From UBA9647 sp049522195 (GTDB lineage: Bacteria; Bacteroidota; Ignavibacteria; UBA10030): 10,274 bases of DNA. The notes under the pieces were generated by a model. That model was not told the DNA's origin. It did no database searches and worked only from the letters and a program-made list of their open reading frames with translations. Location: positions 1-10,274 of the forward strand of contig JBEKOB010000116.1 in NCBI GenBank assembly GCA_049522195.1. The letters run 5' to 3'. Within the stretch, counting starts at the first letter, position 1, and every line of letters starts with the position of its first letter. The translations under genes and the position numbers were made by a program. Shown piece after piece: positions 7,097 to 10,274 of the stretch.

Positions 7097-9319
7097 ATGA
7101 CAGTACGCGTCCTCTTCTGGATAGGTCTGCTCTTTGTTTGCCCCGTTTTCGCCCTCGCCCAGGGAACTGACATCCGAGGTGTAGTGACCGATAGTACGAC
7201 AGGGGAGAGGATTCCCTTTGCCAATGTCATAATCCCCGGCATGAATCGCGGCGCCGGCACAAATCTGCAGGGATTCTACCTGATAACGAACGCCCCCCAG
7301 GGGCACTACCAGATCAAGGTCAGCTCCATCGGCTACGAAAGCCGGACGAAAACCGTCGATGTCTTCGGTCCTCAGGTGGTGGTCGTGAACTTTCAGCTTC
7401 CCTCAAAGCCGGTTGAGTTCTCTGAAGTGATGGTCACAGACGTCGCGAAGCGGGAGCTCACCGAAATACACACGAGCGTGCATGTGCTGGAGCAGCGGGA
7501 CATACGCTCTGTGCCAGTCACGGCAATGGAGGATGTTTTCCGATCGATTCGCATCCTGCCGGGAATTGTCTCGACGAGCGACGTCAATTCGCAGTTCTAC
7601 GTCCGAGGGGGAGCCGGCGACCAAAACCTCATTTTGCTGGACGGCATGAAGATTTACAACCCGTACCATGCCTTCGGCCTCTTCAGCATCTTCGATTCGG
7701 ATATCATCAAGACTACGGAAGTGTACACGGGAGCATTCCCGCCGGAATTCGGCGGAAGGCTCTCGTCAGTCGTCAACATGACAACGAGGGATGGAGGATC
7801 AAAAGCTGTCGAAGGACGCGCAAACATCAACTTTCTTGCCACCAAGCTGCAGGTGGATGGCCCTGCAATGGAGGGGCTGACCTACCTCTTCAGCGGCAGG
7901 AAATCGCTCTTCTCAGACACCTTCAGAAAGTTCCTCAATAAAGACCTCCCCCTGTCGTTCTATGACGGATTCATGAAGGCGACAATTCAGACCGGCGAAG
8001 GGCAGGGGAAATACAGCTTTCAAGCGTTCATGAGCGGTGACAATCTGAAGTCCGCCGACCTGAACGAGCCCGACTACTCCTGGCGGACGAGCGCTGTCGG
8101 ATTTGTTGCTGCCGGCCTTATCCAGGACAGGGTGTACGTCAATGCGGTGGGATACGAAAACACGTTCGTGGCCACGCGTGATTCGAAAGGATCGACTCAG
8201 ATAACGCCCGCGACGACGAGTGTGCGCGAAGGAGGCGTTCGGGCAAACGCTACGCTGTATACCGACAGCCACGAGCTGTACTTCTTTGGATTCGAATTCA
8301 GCTTTCCCAATCTTGACTATACTGTCACGAACAACTTCGGTGTGACCAACACTGTCTCCAGCTCCTTTGCGGATGCGTCGATGTGGATCCGCTACCAGAC
8401 TGCCCCAAGCCGCCTGCAGGCAGATGTCGGTCTCTTTTTCGACATTGGAAGCATGTTGGTTCGAACCGGCGGGCTCGAGGTGGTTCAACCGCGCGTCAAC
8501 CTCAGCTATGGATTATGGGATACGTGGAAGGGCAAAGTATCCTACGGCCGGTTCAGCCAGAACGTCATTACGGTAAATAACGAGGATGATATTATATCAA
8601 TTTTCGACGCGTGGATTCAAGTCCCGCAGGAACTCAAGTCCGAACAAGCCGACCACTATGTCATTGGCCTGGAGGGGAACGTCCTTCCATCGCTCTCTGT
8701 GAATATCCAGGGGTACTATAAATACTACAGCTCGCTCGTCACATACAACCGCGACAAGGTTGACGCACTTGATCCCGACTATGTCAACGGCACCGGAAAT
8801 GCACACGGCCTGGAAGCCTTGATCAGGTATGGCAACAAGTTGACCGATTTGTATGCGGCCTACACGCTCGGGTGGACCACGATCACTACGAATGGTTTTA
8901 CGTACTATCCACGCTATGACCGGAGGCACACTCTGAATCTCCTGGCGGTGTTCCATGCCGCTGATGCTTTCGACGTCACGCTGCGGTGGGAAGTCGGCTC
9001 GGGATTCCCGTTCACGCAGACGATCGGCTACTATGACCGGTTGTCGTTGCAGGATCTTTTCCGTGGTTCGTCTCTTGGCGAGACCGGGAAACCGTACGCG
9101 GTCCTGGGGCCGAAGGACGATGCCCGTCTTCCGACCTATCATCGGTTGGACGCGAGTGCAACATACCGCTTCACGCTGAAGCCGATCACCGGGACGATTG
9201 GCGTCCACGTTGTCAACGTGTACAACCACAAGAATGTGTTCTATTTCGATCGGAAGACCGGTCAAGAGATCGATATGTTGCCGTTCTTCCCGTCGGCAAC
9301 ACTGAACATTGAATTCTGA
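7097..9319 (+). CDS. TonB-dependent outer-membrane receptor with carboxypeptidase-regulatory-like N-terminal domain
   Basis: The protein has 740 residues. ATG 7097 is chosen because AAAGG (7084-7088) lies 8 bp upstream and the signal peptide follows directly (MTVRVLFWIGLLFVCPVFALAQ). ATG 7091 is possible but too close to that site, and GTG 7001 would add 32 polar residues. Residues about 24-102 are a CarboxypepD_reg-like beta-sandwich (IRGVVTDSTTGERIPFANV, NLQGFYLITNAPQGHYQIKVSSIGY). Residues about 125-235 are the plug (FYVRGGAGDQNLILLDG, then YTGAFPPEFGGRLSSVVNMTTRDG). The remainder is the beta-barrel, ending in ATLNIEF with the terminal Phe expected for outer-membrane insertion. The family imports bulky ligands with energy from TonB-ExbBD; the ligand is unknown. 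The stop overlaps the next start (TGATG), so the pair is translationally coupled. No clear promoter was found between the upstream terminator and the gene. Confidence 0.93.
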   Translation: MTVRVLFWIGLLFVCPVFALAQGTDIRGVVTDSTTGERIPFANVIIPGMNRGAGTNLQGFYLITNAPQGHYQIKVSSIGYESRTKTVDVFGPQVVVVNFQLPSKPVEFSEVMVTDVAKRELTEIHTSVHVLEQRDIRSVPVTAMEDVFRSIRILPGIVSTSDVNSQFYVRGGAGDQNLILLDGMKIYNPYHAFGLFSIFDSDIIKTTEVYTGAFPPEFGGRLSSVVNMTTRDGGSKAVEGRANINFLATKLQVDGPAMEGLTYLFSGRKSLFSDTFRKFLNKDLPLSFYDGFMKATIQTGEGQGKYSFQAFMSGDNLKSADLNEPDYSWRTSAVGFVAAGLIQDRVYVNAVGYENTFVATRDSKGSTQITPATTSVREGGVRANATLYTDSHELYFFGFEFSFPNLDYTVTNNFGVTNTVSSSFADASMWIRYQTAPSRLQADVGLFFDIGSMLVRTGGLEVVQPRVNLSYGLWDTWKGKVSYGRFSQNVITVNNEDDIISIFDAWIQVPQELKSEQADHYVIGLEGNVLPSLSVNIQGYYKYYSSLVTYNRDKVDALDPDYVNGTGNAHGLEALIRYGNKLTDLYAAYTLGWTTITTNGFTYYPRYDRRHTLNLLAVFHAADAFDVTLRWEVGSGFPFTQTIGYYDRLSLQDLFRGSSLGETGKPYAVLGPKDDARLPTYHRLDASATYRFTLKPITGTIGVHVVNVYNHKNVFYFDRKTGQEIDMLPFFPSATLNIEF

Positions 9320-10274
9320 TGTCACGATCGTCACTGGCATATGTTGCAGCACTCGGCTTCATAGCGTTCGCTGTGGGCTGCAATCATCCGTTCAGCGCAC
9401 GGGGGCCGTATACGGACAACCTTGTTGTCTACGGCATCCTGACGAACCGGTCTGATACTCAGTATGTGCGGGTCTATTCAACCTATGATCCGCCAGGGGT
9501 CAATCCTCTGGTACATACAAGTGACAATGCAGTTCGGGGAGCGGGCGTCGTCGTAACCGGAGGAGCCGAGCCATTTCAGTTTCTGGAAGAGACCACACCC
9601 CGGCTGGACAAGAGCCGATACACCGACGACATCGCGGCGTATGCGTCGTACCCATTTCTGATTGAAGCGGGCAAAACGTACAGCCTGAGCGTCACGACAA
9701 AAGATTTTGGCGGGGTCACAGCCACGGTCGCAGTGCCAAAACGGGGGAGGATACAATTCCTCAATGCGTATGTCCTGAATGGCAGTGGCAGCGAAGACGA
9801 AAACATCGTTGTGTACGGCTGGATCCGCGAACTGACCTATGGCGTCATGATGCAGTTACATCTTTTCTACGACGTTCTCGAGGGGAATTCGTGGGTCACA
9901 CATCGCATGGAAATGCCGTCCGTCAGAGTTGTGTACTCTGATGGGACAAGACTCTATTACTATCCTGTCATGCGCCGCAGGGTATCCTCCGGACTCGTCA
10001 AGGACAAGGAAGAGAGCGAAATGTTCGTCTTTGACAAGACAGCGTATTTTGACAAGATCGGGGAAATCCTGAGTAGCCATCCTGTTGGGACCGTTCACAT
10101 CAAGCAGGCGCTCGTGGTGCTCACGCAGATTGACAGGGACCTCTACGCATATTCAAAGACTGTCAACGGTTTTGAAGACCCGTATTCGATCCGAACCGAT
10201 TTGCCTGACTATACCAACATCTCGGGGGGGCATGGGATCTTCGGAGCGATGGTCGACGATTCTGTAACCGTCGA
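9319..10274 (+). CDS. DUF4249-like lipoprotein, partial (3' end outside window)
   Basis: ATG 9319 overlaps the receptor stop (TGATG). The frame stays open to the window end: 318 codons without a stop. The N-terminus MSRSSLAYVAALGFIAFAVGC is a lipoprotein signal with Cys21 (AVGC, a slightly loose lipobox). What follows (NLVVYGILTNRSDTQYVRVYST, GAGVVVTGG, YPFLIEAGKTYSLSVTTKDFGGVTATVAVP) fits DUF4249, with the usual short beta-strand repeats. The late stretch DLPDYTNISGGHGIFGAMV resembles the conserved near-C-terminal N-x-x-x-G-x-GIFGA motif of that family, so only a few residues are probably missing. In Bacteroidota, DUF4249 lipoproteins are commonly encoded next to TonB-dependent receptors of this type. 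They are thought to be surface or periplasmic partners, though no activity is established. Identification is from memory of the family pattern. Confidence 0.8.
   Translation, partial: MSRSSLAYVAALGFIAFAVGCNHPFSARGPYTDNLVVYGILTNRSDTQYVRVYSTYDPPGVNPLVHTSDNAVRGAGVVVTGGAEPFQFLEETTPRLDKSRYTDDIAAYASYPFLIEAGKTYSLSVTTKDFGGVTATVAVPKRGRIQFLNAYVLNGSGSEDENIVVYGWIRELTYGVMMQLHLFYDVLEGNSWVTHRMEMPSVRVVYSDGTRLYYYPVMRRRVSSGLVKDKEESEMFVFDKTAYFDKIGEILSSHPVGTVHIKQALVVLTQIDRDLYAYSKTVNGFEDPYSIRTDLPDYTNISGGHGIFGAMVDDSVTV

Noticed and set aside
8597..9352. 251-codon open frame on the minus strand
   Set aside because: It is a mirror of the receptor barrel coding region, with no start signal or recognisable domain. 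The + strand protein is complete and in frame through the whole stretch.

Overview
The window looks like a chromosomal segment of a Bacteroidota-related bacterium, more likely from the Ignavibacteria/Chlorobi side of the FCB group than a classical Bacteroides. The evidence is a TonB-dependent receptor with an N-terminal carboxypeptidase-regulatory-like domain followed by a DUF4249-type lipoprotein, and one Bacteroidota-type TAnnTTTG promoter motif. Strong Shine-Dalgarno sequences (AGGAGG or GGAGG five bases before the start) are less typical of Bacteroidia. This placement is inference. All genes found are on the + strand.

Layout: (1) 2-172, the last 56 codons of a YcbB/LdtD-like L,D-transpeptidase. 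(2) 173-674, a non-coding leader with candidate promoters and an RNA hairpin. (3) 675-2633, a membrane-anchored SPFH/Band 7 protein whose N-terminal half appears to hold four tandem copies of a small repeat. (4) 2732-3640, an exported alpha/beta-hydrolase with an intact catalytic triad. (5) 3828-5354, a GAF-AAA+-Fis sigma-54 enhancer-binding activator. (6) 5604-6050, a small exported HEAT-repeat protein with a strong terminator. (7) 6386-6907, an unrecognised lipoprotein with a strong terminator. (8) 7097-9319, a TonB-dependent receptor. (9) 9319 to the window end, a DUF4249-like lipoprotein, cut off at its 3' side.

The main discovery is regulatory. The regions before the HEAT gene and the lipoprotein gene carry the same unannotated cis-module with identical geometry. 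Each has two 14-bp palindromes of the form GTTCG-N4-CGAAC, starting 22 bp apart. A -24/-12 element (TGGCCYG-N4-TTGA) starts 51 bp after the last base of the second palindrome. A leader of about 87-88 nt follows, ending in a near-identical GGAGG-WTGTC-ATGAAAAC start. Three of the four palindromes are perfect and the intervening DNA has diverged, so the layout looks kept by selection. Both copies lie directly downstream of the sigma-54 activator gene, so it is the obvious candidate regulator. A 9/10-match palindrome before the Band 7 gene, with a GG-N10-GC element one helical turn further away, may extend the regulon to the membrane-scaffold gene. Together this suggests a small sigma-54-controlled cell-envelope regulon (activator, exported HEAT protein, lipoprotein and perhaps the Band 7 protein). 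The signal and physiological role cannot be read from the sequence.
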